From Lineolata rhizophorae (taxonomy: Eukaryota > Ascomycota > Dothideomycetes > Lineolatales > Lineolataceae): a stretch of DNA of 64,000 bases. The notes beneath the pieces are model-generated. The model saw nothing but the letters and a program-made list of their open reading frames with translations, did no database searches and had not been told where the DNA came from. The first letter of the stretch is position 1. Each line of letters opens with the position of its first letter. Shown here piece by piece: positions 11,341 through 22,400 of the stretch. A program made the translations under genes and the position numbers. Location of the stretch: the NCBI GenBank assembly GCA_010093515.1, contig MU001686.1:389787-453786 (forward strand), read 5' to 3'.

Positions 11341-12346
11341 AGGGCTGTACTTTTCTATATACTAGAGATACCTAGTATCGGTCCATGTGATATAGTAGGA
11401 ACGTCAATATCCGAATCCGCCCAACAACTGATAATATTCCGCCTGGAATTCCCACGTGCTGATGCTGCGCCTTGTCTCAACTTCCCTACTTATACTTGAG
11501 CAGACACAGCCCTTACTGGCCTGAGCCTTCATATCCTCGTTCAGACCTTTGAAGTACTTGATGTGTCTCTCCAATTAGTTCAAGTTTAGGGGAAATTGTC
11601 TTAGAGGGGCATGCATGTTATGATATCAGTGGTTGGTTGACTAGCTTCCCTTTCGGCTGACTGAGCTCTAGCGCGTGGACAGCATGTCTATAGCAATTGG
11701 ATGGCAGTATTTAGCAGAGTGAAAGCGATGCACATCTCATAATTGGTTAATATTACTGCCTAGCACTACGTAATTTAGAGGAGGCGAACACTTAGAAAGA
11801 TCAAGTTTCGCACGACAAGGTGGAACGAGGGTATCAATTTCAATTCATCATCAAGCTAATACCTATTTCCTCTTATCCCAAAGCCACTATCAATTCTTAT
11901 TCCACGTATGACTTTCAGGCTCTACAGGTCTTCTTTCCCTTTGCGTCGTTACAACAATAATCAGGAAGATCCGAATCCACCGCCATACTTTGCTCCATTA
12001 ACTTCTTAATGCCTTTATAAGAGTTTTCAGACCCAACCAGGAAGAACACTAAGGCTCAACACTGTTGCAGCCAACCTACTTCAGAATTTTAGCATTTAAG
12101 CCATGCCCCGAGGTCCTTGGTCCACCTACCACACTTTTCTTGCTTCATATAGATGCCGGATCCCTGGATACTCTATGGCGATTCCGTGCAGGTACCTTGT
12201 TGTATGACACATCCACTGGAAATCAGGATACTCAACATATATGAAGAACGGCCACATGCGCTGATCCTCAGGACCCCTCCTAAATTGACAGCAGCATGGG
12301 TGACGCCCAACCTTAATGATAGGCTTCGCGTCCCTAACCCTTGCGG

Positions 12347-12664
12347 CTAACCAATAGATGATGTTGGCCAGTTCTGAGGTTCGTCAAAGGTGTGCTGCAG
12401 GAATCTCGCCAGACCATACCACGAGGTGCTCTCCTCTGGGGCTAGAGCGTGGTAGAGTAACTGGGGCATGCCTCCTAGGGCCCCTCGGAGCAATGCCGTT
12501 TGGTACCGCTGACGCTCGGTTTCGGCGATCTGGCCGCGAAGGACCGCTTTGCGCCCGTTGGTCTCCGAGTAAGTGATGAGCCGGTGGACCGACTCACCCG
12601 GATCGCCGTGAAACAAGGCCATCTTAACGAAGAGTACGATGCCAATGGGTGGAGCTTGCGACAT
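12347..12664 (-). mobile_element. possible retrotransposon gag-like fragment (fossil)
   Basis: An isolated open segment of about 105 codons contains ALFHGDPGE, then an Arg/Gln-rich helix and WYGLARFLQHTF. This pattern loosely recalls gag N-terminal regions of Ty3-type LTR elements in fungi. No LTRs, protease, reverse transcriptase or integrase are visible nearby, so if real it is a small, old, broken remnant. The call rests on resemblance only and could be chance. Confidence 0.2.
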
Positions 12665-13339
12665 TGCAGCGCAGCTGTAGGTTAGAGGAAAGATTAGCGC
12701 TCACATAGCTAGACAGGTAAGTGTGTGTGGTGTGGAGTTGAACCAACTGATATTTGAGAAGGCTCTATGCTATTGAAGATGATCGTGGTTTCGAATGTCA
12801 AAAATGTGACATGTTTGATGTTTGTAATAGGCTGGGATAGAGGTTGGAAAAACTTGAGGTTAGTTACAACCGTGCCAACCAACAAAAGACCAAATAGCCC
12901 AGGGAGGTGGGAAACGGGTTGGAGGTCCTGCCTATAGCAATGAACGAATGCGGATTGCCCTATTGACGCCTATTTTCCGGGTCGCGGCTATGCCTTGTAC
13001 ACAGTAGAGATGTGATAGGGGAACATTAAATATGTTTCTAACGCTGGAGACAAACTGCCCGCTTTTTGCGCATGCGCTTGCACAAACGTGACTGCCATCG
13101 ATCTATTCCAGTACAAATCAACAGAGACATTTCGGAAAGGAGAAAGTTTAGATGCCTGGGATTAACCTTCCTGGTCACCTTCACGAGAAGACAAAGAGGG
13201 TCGCATGCTTGCATGTCCATCCACAACTCCCACCTACTCTATTGGTACATGAAAAGTACTAGCTGCTAGGCCAGAAATAACACGATGAATTAGTTTCAAA
13301 CATGCAGCCAGACTGGTAATTGTACTCCTACTACTCCTT

Positions 13340-13636
13340 CTACGCAATGGAAGTGTCTTTGTTACCTTCCCTATAGCAAAGCATTCTAGATTTGTAACTG
13401 CCTTCAAGCGCGAAATCTACACATCCACCATATAAGTCAGGTGCATTCAGTGAAATGAAGCTATGGAGGTATGCTCGGACTATGGGCCACTGCTCCTGCC
13501 TGTGTTTTGTTCGACAACTGCATGACCCTAGGTCTTTGAATAGATGAAATATGATGATTTGGTCATGTGGCCAGTGAATTTCTTGAATTACTCGCCAGAA
13601 ATCTATCCGAGAGCTTGGGAGGGGGGGGGGAGGCAT
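13340..13636 (-). CDS. hypothetical 98-aa open frame
   Basis: The frame starts MPPPPLPSSR, where the prolines come from a C10 tract, and continues with a mixed hydrophobic/charged composition (FWRVIQEIHWP, QWPIVRAYLHSF). It looks more protein-like than surrounding frames but matches no family I recognise and has no supporting splice or promoter signals. It may be spurious or a remnant. Confidence 0.15.
   Translation of the reverse strand: MPPPPLPSSRIDFWRVIQEIHWPHDQIIIFHLFKDLGSCSCRTKHRQEQWPIVRAYLHSFISLNAPDLYGGCVDFALEGSYKSRMLCYREGNKDTSIA
13621..13630. repeat. G10 homopolymer tract
   Basis: Ten consecutive G bases, flanked by further G-rich sequence (GGGA before, AGG after), in non-coding DNA. 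Confidence 0.9.
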
Positions 13637-14886
13637 TGTGCCTGATAGGCTATGGGTCGAGGGCAATTTGCATGCTCAGGTTGAAACCTCGTGAAGCATT
13701 GTAAAACGGATACAAAGCCACAGAGCATCACATACATATGTAATCGAAGTAAAACCCGTTCTCTTTCTCACTAGTCCAGCAGATATAACTCTGAACTACG
13801 TGCTCACTTCTAGAACACAGGCAAGCTCCCTTCCACCCATCTCGCCATCTGTATTTGCTGATCTACGCACCTAAAACAGGCAGCTTCCTGTACAACGCAG
13901 GCACCTACATGCGCAAGCGACATACAAAATCATAAGTGCGTAAAATCTCCACAGAAATAAAAGGAGAACTCCAAAGGCAGCAACCCTGAACCACCGAGCC
14001 CAAGCAGGTCGAACGCTTAGCCCTGACAGTAGCTATTCATTCGCGTTGGCAAACATCGTAGGCATCTCGGCCCTAAGCAACAAAGCCGAGACAGCACGTC
14101 CATGAAGGTTTGGTAGAGAAACTGGGGGCCGTGCTGAAAAGCCACCGCCACTACAATAGCACCAGCACCAAGTGGTACGAGCGACGCAGGAAGAAGTAAT
14201 GCTAATAGTACAAGATGTATGAAGATGATGGCGTAGTGACTATGTTGCGATGATTTGCATGGCCGGTCATAAAGAGAGAATATAAAAAGGAAGGAGAAAT
14301 AAGTGGTCGAATCGAACGAACAATGGCGAGGAACCAAAGAAACGGTTGCAGGGTTTCCGACGGGAACATGAGAAGCTACCCTAGGGCCCGTACAAGCAGT
14401 GTGTGCACGCCGAGTAAGCGGTCATGGGGCCATGTTGGCCTTTTCAACATGACGTGATTCAACCCCATAGCCTTGCGGCCGAGGCGCTCAAAAAGGCGTG
14501 CACTCTGATCCGGCCTACACGTCAGACAAATGACGGGGCCGGCCAAGGGAGTACCTGCGACCGCCAATAATTCCGTATCACCTTTCGTATTGGAGAAGGG
14601 CAACCTATCCGGAAAACAAGAATAGGAAGAAAGAATACAAGCACACCCAACCCGACCGTTTCGCTATCCCAACTCAACAGGGGAAAAGATCACAAAAAAA
14701 ACAAACACAGCCATGCAAAACAACTCGAGCATAAATGTGACTGTGAAAAGAAGGCCGCAAGGCCGTAAGATGCAATAGCAAACACCATAGTGCAAATGAA
14801 TTCCCTTTTAACGTCCGGCCTGGCGGAGCCATCTCCCACATTCCCTTTTTTTTAATCGTTCCTTCGTCATAGGATAGAATCCCGTA

Positions 14887-16156
14887 TTATGAACGGAGCT
14901 GCTGTTGTTGCTGCTTCCCAGCCTCGTCTACACCGCTGATCGAGGCGCCGATACCGCCGCTCGTCAGAGTTACGCGCCGCTTCTCCGCACCGTGGTGGTG
15001 GTGGGCGTGGGCAGTGGCTTTTTCATGGCGGGCTTGGTCGAGTGCTGCACGCTGGGCGATGCTATCGTCGTGGCTCTTCCATACAATGTTCGTATCAGGA
15101 GGTAGGGAGAGGACGCGCTTTATGGTTTCGCTGAGGAGAACTGTTAACGAGGCTTTTTGAAGGGGGAAAAAAAGGAAGTGGAATAATGCAGGGTGTGGGC
15201 TGGCATTGCGCCGCTACACTGCATACATACCGAATTTTTATGTTCCTACCACCGTCATTCTTGGTCCAGATACTGAAGACATCCTCTCCGCTGCGAACGC
15301 TCAGAACCGCACCGCAAACCTCCTCGCCGGCCTCGAGGAACTGGTCACCGATCATGGCTAGCAGCAGGTCCTCCCAGTAGCGATCTGCAACGCCCTTCTT
15401 GAGCCGCATGATCCATTTGCCGCCACGGCGGTTCTCCTCATCCTCCCACACGGGCCGGATGCCTTCTTTGAAGAAGTGATAGTCCGATACGGTGGGCAGC
15501 GACGACGGGCGCTTTAAGTGCACGTATACGCTCCAGAAATCCTGCGCTGACGCCATTCGGCACATGGGCTGGATGCTCTTCTCGTAGTCCGAGTTCTTGG
15601 AGGTCGGCGGCCGGTACCAGATGACCCACGCGTACTTGAGCGGCCATGGTACCGCCGGGTCGATGTTTCCACCGTCGCGCCCACCGCCGGGTTTTCCTGA
15701 CTGCTCCTTCGCCCCGGTGGGCTTGTCCAAAGCAACTGGAGCTGCCGGCGTTGTCGATGACACCTCGGGGATCCCTGGTGGCGCTGCGCTTCGCGACGTC
15801 ATTCGTGACAGCGAGCCTTTGTTGTCGCGCTTCTCCGCCCCCGGCGTCGACGGGGCCTGGCCGCTCATGGCAGCCTTGCTGAAATCGAAGGCGGTGCCGG
15901 GCGTCTTCGGGGTCTTAGCCGCGGACCCGAACGATGCGAAGGCACCCGAGCCGAGGCCAAACGCGTTGGAAGCGCTAGAGGTCGGAGAAGAGATGTTGGT
16001 CGTGGTCAGAGGAGACATGGCATTGAAAGGGTTTGGGCGGGCGCTGCCGGAAGGGGTATCCCCGCCGCCGAAGCGCTTGGAGGCGGAGAAGGTGCGCGAG
16101 GGAGGGTCGGGCCTCGTGGTGCTGCCACCGTCGTGGCTGTCGTTGCTGTTGTTCAT
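14887..16156 (-). CDS. class II eIF4E / 4EHP-like mRNA cap-binding protein
   Basis: Two exons, 16156-15231 and 15130-14887, with a 100-nt intron, give 389 aa. Residues 1-160 are a Ser/Pro/Gly/Ala-rich, disordered N-terminus. The eIF4E fold follows: PLKYAWVIWYRPP, FWSVYVHLKRPS, DYHFFKEGIRPVWEDEENRR, GGKWIMRLKKG, YWEDLLLAMIGDQF, EEVCGAVLSVR and, after the splice, IRETIKRVLSLPPDT. YAWVIWYRPP carries Tyr where canonical class I proteins have the second cap-region Trp, and FKEGIRPVWEDE matches animal 4EHP and fungal class II proteins. A role in cap binding and translational control or repression, rather than general initiation, is inferred. The tail has HAHHHH and ends in a run of five Gln. The acceptor CTCCTCAG was chosen because the nearer AACAG ends the frame early. 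Confidence 0.88.
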
Positions 16157-17697
16157 GGAGAGCGAGAGTTTGCTGGAGCTGTCAGCGAGGAGAGCTGTTA
16201 GCCAACAACCTCACGAGATGGCGAGTTCTCTCGGTAGGAGAGGTGCGAGCGAAAAAATGCGGACGAAGTGAAACGATGCGCAAGGTGGGCGGTTTGGCTC
16301 ACTTGGAACGTCTGGTCCATAAGTTTTCGCGGTCCATCGCAGCAATGGGAGAGTACACACAAGGAAAAAAAAAAGGAAAATTCAGCGCTTAAGAGGGTTG
16401 GAACGCGAAACCCCGTGCTTGAGGATATTCAAAGGAGCGACAAAGCAACAGGGGAGAGGCTGGATTTAGGGGCCCGGGGCCACTGTGGGCGGCGGGCACG
16501 GCTTGCGCGAGCGAGCGTCGTCGCAGGCCGCAGAATGGGCTCGGTTCGTTGAAACGGCTAGGGCTGTTGCAACGTCGCGGCGTCGAATTGCGGCAGAGCG
16601 AGGGCGAACGGGGGCTGGTGGGAGGGTTGTTTGCAAACGCAGCTGGCAGCGACGGCAATGGACTCGATGCGCGCAGAAAGGAGACGAACTGGGGCGGAAG
16701 AGGGGCGCGGTAACGCGGGTGCGATGGTGGTTGAGCGAGGTGCGGGAGGTTGGAGATGGCGGGAACAGTAGGTAGCGGTGCTAGGGGCGGCGGTGCGGCT
16801 TTTGAGAGCTGGGCGCGGCGGGCGGCTGGGCCGGGGCGCTCGTCTGCGGCAGTCGCGCGCTCGCGGGCGCCGGCGATTGGCGCGGGCAGGCACGCGGCGC
16901 ACGAGCCACCCGGCGCTTTCAACGTCACCCGGAACGGCAAGCGCACGGCGGCTCGCGGAAGGCACGTCCCGCCCCGACTTCACTTCACCACCATGCCTCG
17001 AGATGATGCCCCCGCGCTGCGGTGATGGCAACGCCGCCGCCCACGCCGCCCATTGTAGCCCCAAAGCAAAAGGCGTAGGCGCGCCTTCCTCAGCCGGGCC
17101 TCATGGAGGCGCCTGCCTGTGACCCATGCCGCTGTGTAGCATGTTTGACGGGGACCCGCCGGCCCGCAGAGCTCGCTTCACGAGGGACAATCACTTCGAG
17201 AAGGCGCGACGGACGAGAGAGGTAGGAGCCCCCTTCCCCTCCCGGCAGGCTCCCGGCGCCCTGGCTAAGCGATCAATTCACTTTTCGCCCGCGCGCAGCA
17301 TGGGGAAGGCGCGCTCGGCCTGCCGCCTAGGCCCGGCCCGCTCGCCGGCGCCGCACATAACAGAAGTTTTCCGCCCGCACCCTTCTCTTCTCTTCCTTCT
17401 TTCTCCACAACTTCCTCACCATCCGCACCACCCCCCGGTTCTGCAGCTTCGTCTCGTCAAGAACTCCAAGCCACAGAACCTCTTTCTCTCCATCACCGTC
17501 TCCCTTCTGCCTCGCGGCGCTTTCTGCTCTCGGCGATAGATCGCTTAGATCACTTCTGCACTCCAGCTGCAACCCTCTTGTCCTCTTCTCCTTCCTCTTC
17601 GTCTTCAAGTGCCAATCGCAACCCGACCGGACGGCACCTCCGCAACCGCCAAAAGAACACGAGATCTTCACGTGTTCGCGTCGAGGTCGTCATTGAG
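16157..17697. promoter_or_regulatory. shared divergent upstream region of the 4EHP-like and SUMO-protease genes
   Basis: A GC-rich 1.5 kb between two divergently transcribed genes. The right end (17380-17640) is pyrimidine-rich with TCTTCTC tracts, typical of a fungal leader just upstream of an ATG. Open frames on both strands are Arg/Ala/Pro-rich compositional artefacts. No specific operator is identifiable. Confidence 0.5.
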
Positions 17698-20600
17698 ATG
17701 GCTCCGAAGAGAAAGCCGGACGCGGGCTTCAGCTCGCGGCCTACAAACACTCTCAAAAAGTCGCGTTTTGATGATGACGCGCGCGTCACTGACGCCCCCA
17801 CAACGGTCGAAGCTGGCCCTGCTCGCCAAACATGCTCGGCTGCTGCGCTCCCCGCCAGCGCACAGCCGGCGTCGGCAGGCCGCGACGAACCGATTGTGAT
17901 CGAGTCGAGTTCTGATGCCGACTCTGAGCACCGTCCGAAGCACCCAAAGCCCTCGAGGTCGCGTGCCATTGAGCGCACCGCGGCGAGGCAAGAGTCTCCT
18001 GCGCCCGTCGCAGGCCATCGCCGTCGTCGCACTGAGATCGAGGCACCTGGTGCCGTTAACATCGCCGCGGTCAAAAGCAGCGCCAAGCGCTCGAAGCGTG
18101 GCGAACACGTGGTCGACGATTCAATCCACGCGTATAGCCCTGATCAGCTGAAGAAGAGGTTGACGGACGATTCTGACGCCCCGACCTCCAAAAAGAGCAA
18201 GTTTGTTCCCGTCGCAGTGCCTAAAGCGGCGGAAGGCGACAACATTAGCGAGGACGCCCCAGCCTCCAAGAAAACCAAGCTTGTTCCCGCCGCAGCGCCT
18301 AAAGCGGTGGAAGACGACAATATTAGCGAGGATGCCTCAGTCTCGAAGAAAACCAAGCTTGTTCCCGCCGCAGAGCCTAAAGCGGTGGGAGACGACAACG
18401 TTAGCGAGGACGCCTCAGCCTCAAAGAAGAGCCAGCCTGTTCCCGCCGCGGAGCCTAAAGTGGTGGAAGACGACAGAATTAGCGGGGACGCCCCAGCCTC
18501 CAAGAAAACCAAGCTTGTTCCCGCCGCAGCGCCTAAAGCGGCAGAAGACCATAGCATTTGCGAGGACACCCCAGCCCCCAAGAAGAGCAAGCTTGTTCCT
18601 GCCATGGAGCCTAAAGCGGCGAGAGATGACAGCACCAGCGAGGACGAACTCAGGAACAGCGATGTCACCGTCATGTCTCGGACACCGAATACTAAAGTGC
18701 GCAAGTGCCACTTTCTGCTTAAATACTTCCATTCTAAAGGCACCATCCTACGCCCAGACAGCTATGGAGCGCATCCGCAACTAGCCTACAATCCGACAGA
18801 TATTGAAGGGTTTGATATCAAAGACCCACTGGGCGAGTTTTGTGGTAGTATTCCCCTCGCCAAAATCAACACGGTTATGGGGGCACTAGAGGAAAACATG
18901 TGTCGTTTGAGTGGGCCCTCATCACCAGCCGAACGTAAATCGACACCAGCGGAATGGGACGTCCAGTTCATGAACCGCCAGGTGCTGGAGTCTTTCCTTG
19001 AGACACTCCGCATCCGGACAACTATTAGGATGTATTGCGTAAGCAAGGAGAAGATGGTGCAATTATTCACGAAGCGCGCTGAGGAGTTCCATTCGTCTTT
19101 CATCTTGCAAAAGCCGAAATCGAAACCTAAGCACGGTTATTGGGTGGACGAAGATGCCTCGCCGCTCCCAAAGGTCGCCCAAGGCCACCAACAACCTTTA
19201 CCTGTCCCTTGGAAGAAGAGAAGGTCGATTATAGGGCGTGCGGATGATCTTGCCGTGAGGAGGGAAATGGCAAAATTCGACCCACCCAAGAAGAAAGATG
19301 GGGAGCTTAGACTCATTGACGCGATTAAGGCTTCCGATAAGCCCGCCCGCACCCAGGCGCTTTCAGACTCGACGGAGCGTCATAAGAGGGCTTGCAAGCC
19401 GGTTCCTGCCCATATGCCGGAGCCGAAAGAGACGCTGCCTGGGAAATTCTTAGACCCGACTGGACGACGCCGCAAGCCATTCAAACCCCTTGATGGGCCT
19501 TCCGATGAATTAACGTCTACAACTATCGAGACGATCTCGACAGGAAATACGGATGCGCCCGAAACGACCTCTGGAGAGACGGTCACGCCGAGGGACGCCG
19601 ATACGAAACCTGAGGAAGACGGACAAGAGGAGTCGAAGAACTCGACTAAGGATAGGCGCGCAAGGATGATCGATCAGCTTAGCAGCGTGCCTTCTGAGCG
19701 TCTCGAGATGCTCGACAGGGAGCCTCTGAAGAAAAGGCCTAAGATGAAGAACCCGGATAATTCCGACTCGAAGGCGGCTTCGCCTACGTCGACAACTGTA
19801 GAGCGCAGCCTGCGTTCCAGTAAGAGGCCCAACAACGCGGGCACTTCAACTTCAGAGGCAGAGCCCCATAAAGAGAAAGAACCAGTGATTGCCGGCATGG
19901 ACGTCGGACCGCAGTGGGAAAACGAAGTCTACTACCCTCGTACTGGCCCCAACCGCGCGATTGTTGGATGGCAAGATGTGGGTTGCCTAAACGTCGGGGA
20001 AGAGTTGAACGACAACATTATAAACTTTGGTCTTAGGTGGATTTCGGAGCACACCACCATCAAAGACAAAGTGCATTACTTCAACACACATTTCTACTCG
20101 ACGTTAACCACTCCAGGAACGAGGGGCATTAACTACAACGGCATCCGGAACTGGACCAAGAAAGTCGATATATTCGACAAAGACTACGTTGTGGTCCCAG
20201 TGCATGCCGACAATCACTGGTTCTTGGTGGTGATTTGCGGTCTTCCGAACCTGGCTCGCACCCCCACGGAGGAAGGTGAGGCTGGCAGCTCTGACTTCGG
20301 TGAGAACGAGTTGGGCGGCTCGGATTCGAAGTCAGAGTGCACTAAGGAGGTGCAGCCGCCCGCCTCCTCCACCCGGATGTCGATGCGGGGCCGCTCCGGG
20401 GTTTCCAGCCTGGGCAGGCGGGAGCCTAGGTCTTCTGGATCACGGATGCGCGCTCCAGACAACGGAGCCACCATCATTGTCATGGACTCTCTCGGTATCA
20501 CACACCCGTCCACGATTGCGGCGCTCAGGTCGTACATCAAGGAAGAGGGTCGTGCCAAGCGTAGCTTGGAGATTGCTGCTGGAGACCTGCGGGGAACCCA

Positions 20601-22077
20601 CGGAAAGGTTCCCCACCAGCAGAATGATTCGGACTGTGGGGTCTATCTCCTCGGCTATGCTGAGGAACTCTTCGGAGTTAACCCACAGACCGATGACCTG
20701 TTGGAAGGCAGGCTTCAGTGGCCCGAGTTCGAGCCCTCGGCGATGAGGGGCTACATCCGGGGGTGGGTGCTCCAGGCTAGGGGGCCGGTGGAGGGAGCCG
20801 TCACCAAGGATGACACGAAGGAGGACTTGCGGGGGGAGCAGGGACCGATGGCGCCACCGAAGGCGATGGATCAGGGGCTGTTGCCGCAGCAGCAGTCCTT
20901 GAAGGCCCCGAAGGAGGGTGTGGCGGAGACGCAAGCCGCCGCGCAGGGAAACTTGCCGGTGGGCTCGCCGGTGGACGGGGCTGACAGCCCTAAAGACGAC
21001 GGTAAGGAGCTTTTTTTCAACAGCCCCGTTCACCCCGCCAACAATGCCTTTTCGGCTAAGGGCGACAAAAGCCCCTCCTTCGCGGAGTCGGGGGTGCAAA
21101 ACACCCCTCCATCCGACCAGGTGAACGAAACGGATCCCGCGTCTGAAGCGCCGGCGGCGCTAGTCATCCCGGCGGGTGTTACCCTCGCGCCTTCTAAGAA
21201 GCGTGCCAGGGACGATGACAATGGACCGGCCGTTGTCGACCCCTCCCGGTCGTCAGCGGAAACCCGGCGTCAGTCGTACTCGCCGCCACGCGGTTCAGAA
21301 CCGGTGGCTGCTGCTTTGAGCCAGGAGCTTGGCTCGGCGGCGGGGCCAATGGCTGGTGGCCCCCTTCAGACCCTCACCTCGCGGCCACAGACACCGATGA
21401 ACATCGACCCGGCCGACCAACACCCAGCATCTGAGGACTTCTCGTCGCAGGTGGACGAACTCGTACAGGTTATGTCCTCGCCGTCCTTTAGCATCTCGTC
21501 GGAGTCCAGCGAGTGGACTCCTGATCCGAAGGGACTGGACCGGACCATCTGGGGACCGTGGGTCGCTCATCTCGATGGTGACGGGGACACCATGATGGTG
21601 GACGCGCCTGCGACCCCAGAGGGGTCAGACTTTGAACCCCAGCTGATGGATTGGGAAACTGATCCAGCGGATTGGGAGACGGAGTCTGATCCCATGGTCT
21701 GGGAAACATCTTCGGAGTCGGTTGGGCTTGATGTCCAGCCGACCATTCATGACTCTCTGCCTTTGGAGGGGGGCCATGAATGTCAGCGCCTCTTGGTTGT
21801 TGACCAAGAGATTGGCATGGGGGAAGACGTGGAGTCAGCTCCGGGGTCTCCGCTTTCCGAGGAGGCTCCGAGGGCGGCAGAACATCCGCCTTTGGACGAT
21901 GGTTCTCCGTCTGAGCAGCCCGTCGTCCACCCTGAGGAGCGTTTCGTGCCTCTGACCGAGTCAGAGCGCGAAGGAACCTTGCAGTTCCTTCAATACCTCG
22001 ACGAAAACTGGCCGGACGACCAGGAGACAATGCCGGGATTTCTCTCTTTTGAGGAAGTTCCGAGGGCGGAAGAGTAA
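17698..22077 (+). CDS. Ulp1/Ulp2-family SUMO protease (peptidase C48) with repeat-rich arms
   Basis: A single uninterrupted frame of 1,459 aa from the first in-frame ATG (IEMAPKRKPD). The frame is also open upstream of the ATG. C48 cysteine proteases process SUMO precursors and strip SUMO from conjugates, mostly at nuclear sites. The catalytic domain spans about residues 740-1030. It shows GWQDVGCLNVGEELND, the catalytic His in HADNHW (H840), Asp in VMDSLG (D930) and QQNDSDCGVYL with Cys980; an acidic Ser/Gly-rich insert separates His and Asp. The N-terminal arm is Lys/Ser-rich with six 26-aa repeats (18178-18645). The C-terminal arm is acidic and Pro-rich, with degenerate repeats that appear to continue beyond the stop. 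Large size and long arms resemble Ulp2/SENP6-7 more than Ulp1. Activity is likely given the intact triad; targets are unknown. Confidence 0.85.
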   Translation: MAPKRKPDAGFSSRPTNTLKKSRFDDDARVTDAPTTVEAGPARQTCSAAALPASAQPASAGRDEPIVIESSSDADSEHRPKHPKPSRSRAIERTAARQESPAPVAGHRRRRTEIEAPGAVNIAAVKSSAKRSKRGEHVVDDSIHAYSPDQLKKRLTDDSDAPTSKKSKFVPVAVPKAAEGDNISEDAPASKKTKLVPAAAPKAVEDDNISEDASVSKKTKLVPAAEPKAVGDDNVSEDASASKKSQPVPAAEPKVVEDDRISGDAPASKKTKLVPAAAPKAAEDHSICEDTPAPKKSKLVPAMEPKAARDDSTSEDELRNSDVTVMSRTPNTKVRKCHFLLKYFHSKGTILRPDSYGAHPQLAYNPTDIEGFDIKDPLGEFCGSIPLAKINTVMGALEENMCRLSGPSSPAERKSTPAEWDVQFMNRQVLESFLETLRIRTTIRMYCVSKEKMVQLFTKRAEEFHSSFILQKPKSKPKHGYWVDEDASPLPKVAQGHQQPLPVPWKKRRSIIGRADDLAVRREMAKFDPPKKKDGELRLIDAIKASDKPARTQALSDSTERHKRACKPVPAHMPEPKETLPGKFLDPTGRRRKPFKPLDGPSDELTSTTIETISTGNTDAPETTSGETVTPRDADTKPEEDGQEESKNSTKDRRARMIDQLSSVPSERLEMLDREPLKKRPKMKNPDNSDSKAASPTSTTVERSLRSSKRPNNAGTSTSEAEPHKEKEPVIAGMDVGPQWENEVYYPRTGPNRAIVGWQDVGCLNVGEELNDNIINFGLRWISEHTTIKDKVHYFNTHFYSTLTTPGTRGINYNGIRNWTKKVDIFDKDYVVVPVHADNHWFLVVICGLPNLARTPTEEGEAGSSDFGENELGGSDSKSECTKEVQPPASSTRMSMRGRSGVSSLGRREPRSSGSRMRAPDNGATIIVMDSLGITHPSTIAALRSYIKEEGRAKRSLEIAAGDLRGTHGKVPHQQNDSDCGVYLLGYAEELFGVNPQTDDLLEGRLQWPEFEPSAMRGYIRGWVLQARGPVEGAVTKDDTKEDLRGEQGPMAPPKAMDQGLLPQQQSLKAPKEGVAETQAAAQGNLPVGSPVDGADSPKDDGKELFFNSPVHPANNAFSAKGDKSPSFAESGVQNTPPSDQVNETDPASEAPAALVIPAGVTLAPSKKRARDDDNGPAVVDPSRSSAETRRQSYSPPRGSEPVAAALSQELGSAAGPMAGGPLQTLTSRPQTPMNIDPADQHPASEDFSSQVDELVQVMSSPSFSISSESSEWTPDPKGLDRTIWGPWVAHLDGDGDTMMVDAPATPEGSDFEPQLMDWETDPADWETESDPMVWETSSESVGLDVQPTIHDSLPLEGGHECQRLLVVDQEIGMGEDVESAPGSPLSEEAPRAAEHPPLDDGSPSEQPVVHPEERFVPLTESEREGTLQFLQYLDENWPDDQETMPGFLSFEEVPRAEE
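18178..18645 (+). repeat. six tandem 78-nt coding repeats in the SUMO-protease gene
   Basis: Six consecutive copies of exactly 78 nt (26 codons) begin at 18178, 18256, 18334, 18412, 18490 and 18568. The unit reads roughly (A/T)xxSKK(T/S)KLVPAAxPKA then VEDDxISED. Basic KKxK patches alternate with acidic EDD/SED patches. Unit length is constant although the sequence has diverged at many sites. Confidence 0.95.
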
Positions 22078-22400
22078 ACTCTTCCGTCTCAACAGCCTGG
22101 CGTCCAGACTGAAAAGGCTCCCGCTACTGAGGACGGATCTCTATCCCCGTACGAGGATCCTGAGGAGCGGGTGGACCAATTCTTAGCCGGTTTAGCGAGG
22201 GATATTGAAGGACGAGCAGGAACACGCTCCTCGTCAATCAGGTCGACAGCGACGGCGACGCGGTTAGAGCTCTGGGGTCTCTGAATTTTGATGAAGCCCT
22301 AAGGGTGCGAGAGACTCTGCCTTTGGATGAGGACCTTGTGCCTGAGCCGCCCGTCAACCGACCGAGGCCGACGAAGCTAAAGGAAACAAGGAAAACCGTC
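21838..22400 (+). repeat. degenerate acidic repeats spanning the 3' end of the SUMO-protease gene
   Basis: Three related blocks can be aligned by eye, beginning APGSPLSEEAPRAAE (about 21838), MPGFLSFEEVPRAEE (about 22030) and ALGSLNFDEALRVRE (about 22270). Each is followed by a Pro/Glu/Asp-rich stretch. The annotated stop (22075-22077) falls inside the second block; the third block is in a different frame. Confidence 0.6.

Larger units (their letters stand above)
11341..14886. other. gene-poor AT-richer region
   Basis: Composition drops to a lower GC than the flanking genes. It holds a gag-like fragment (12347-12664 minus), a 98-codon open frame (13340-13636 minus) and a G10 tract, all listed separately. 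The remainder, including the 3' flank of the 4EHP-like gene, shows nothing I can support. Confidence 0.45.

Noticed and set aside
17126-17539. 137-codon frame just upstream of the SUMO-protease gene
   Set aside because: Pro/Arg-rich, ends in the pyrimidine-rich leader; treated as 5' UTR and promoter.
22075-22130. Short intron bypassing the SUMO-protease stop codon
   Set aside because: A GTAAAC donor exists at the stop, but the nearest acceptors give implausibly short introns or the wrong frame.
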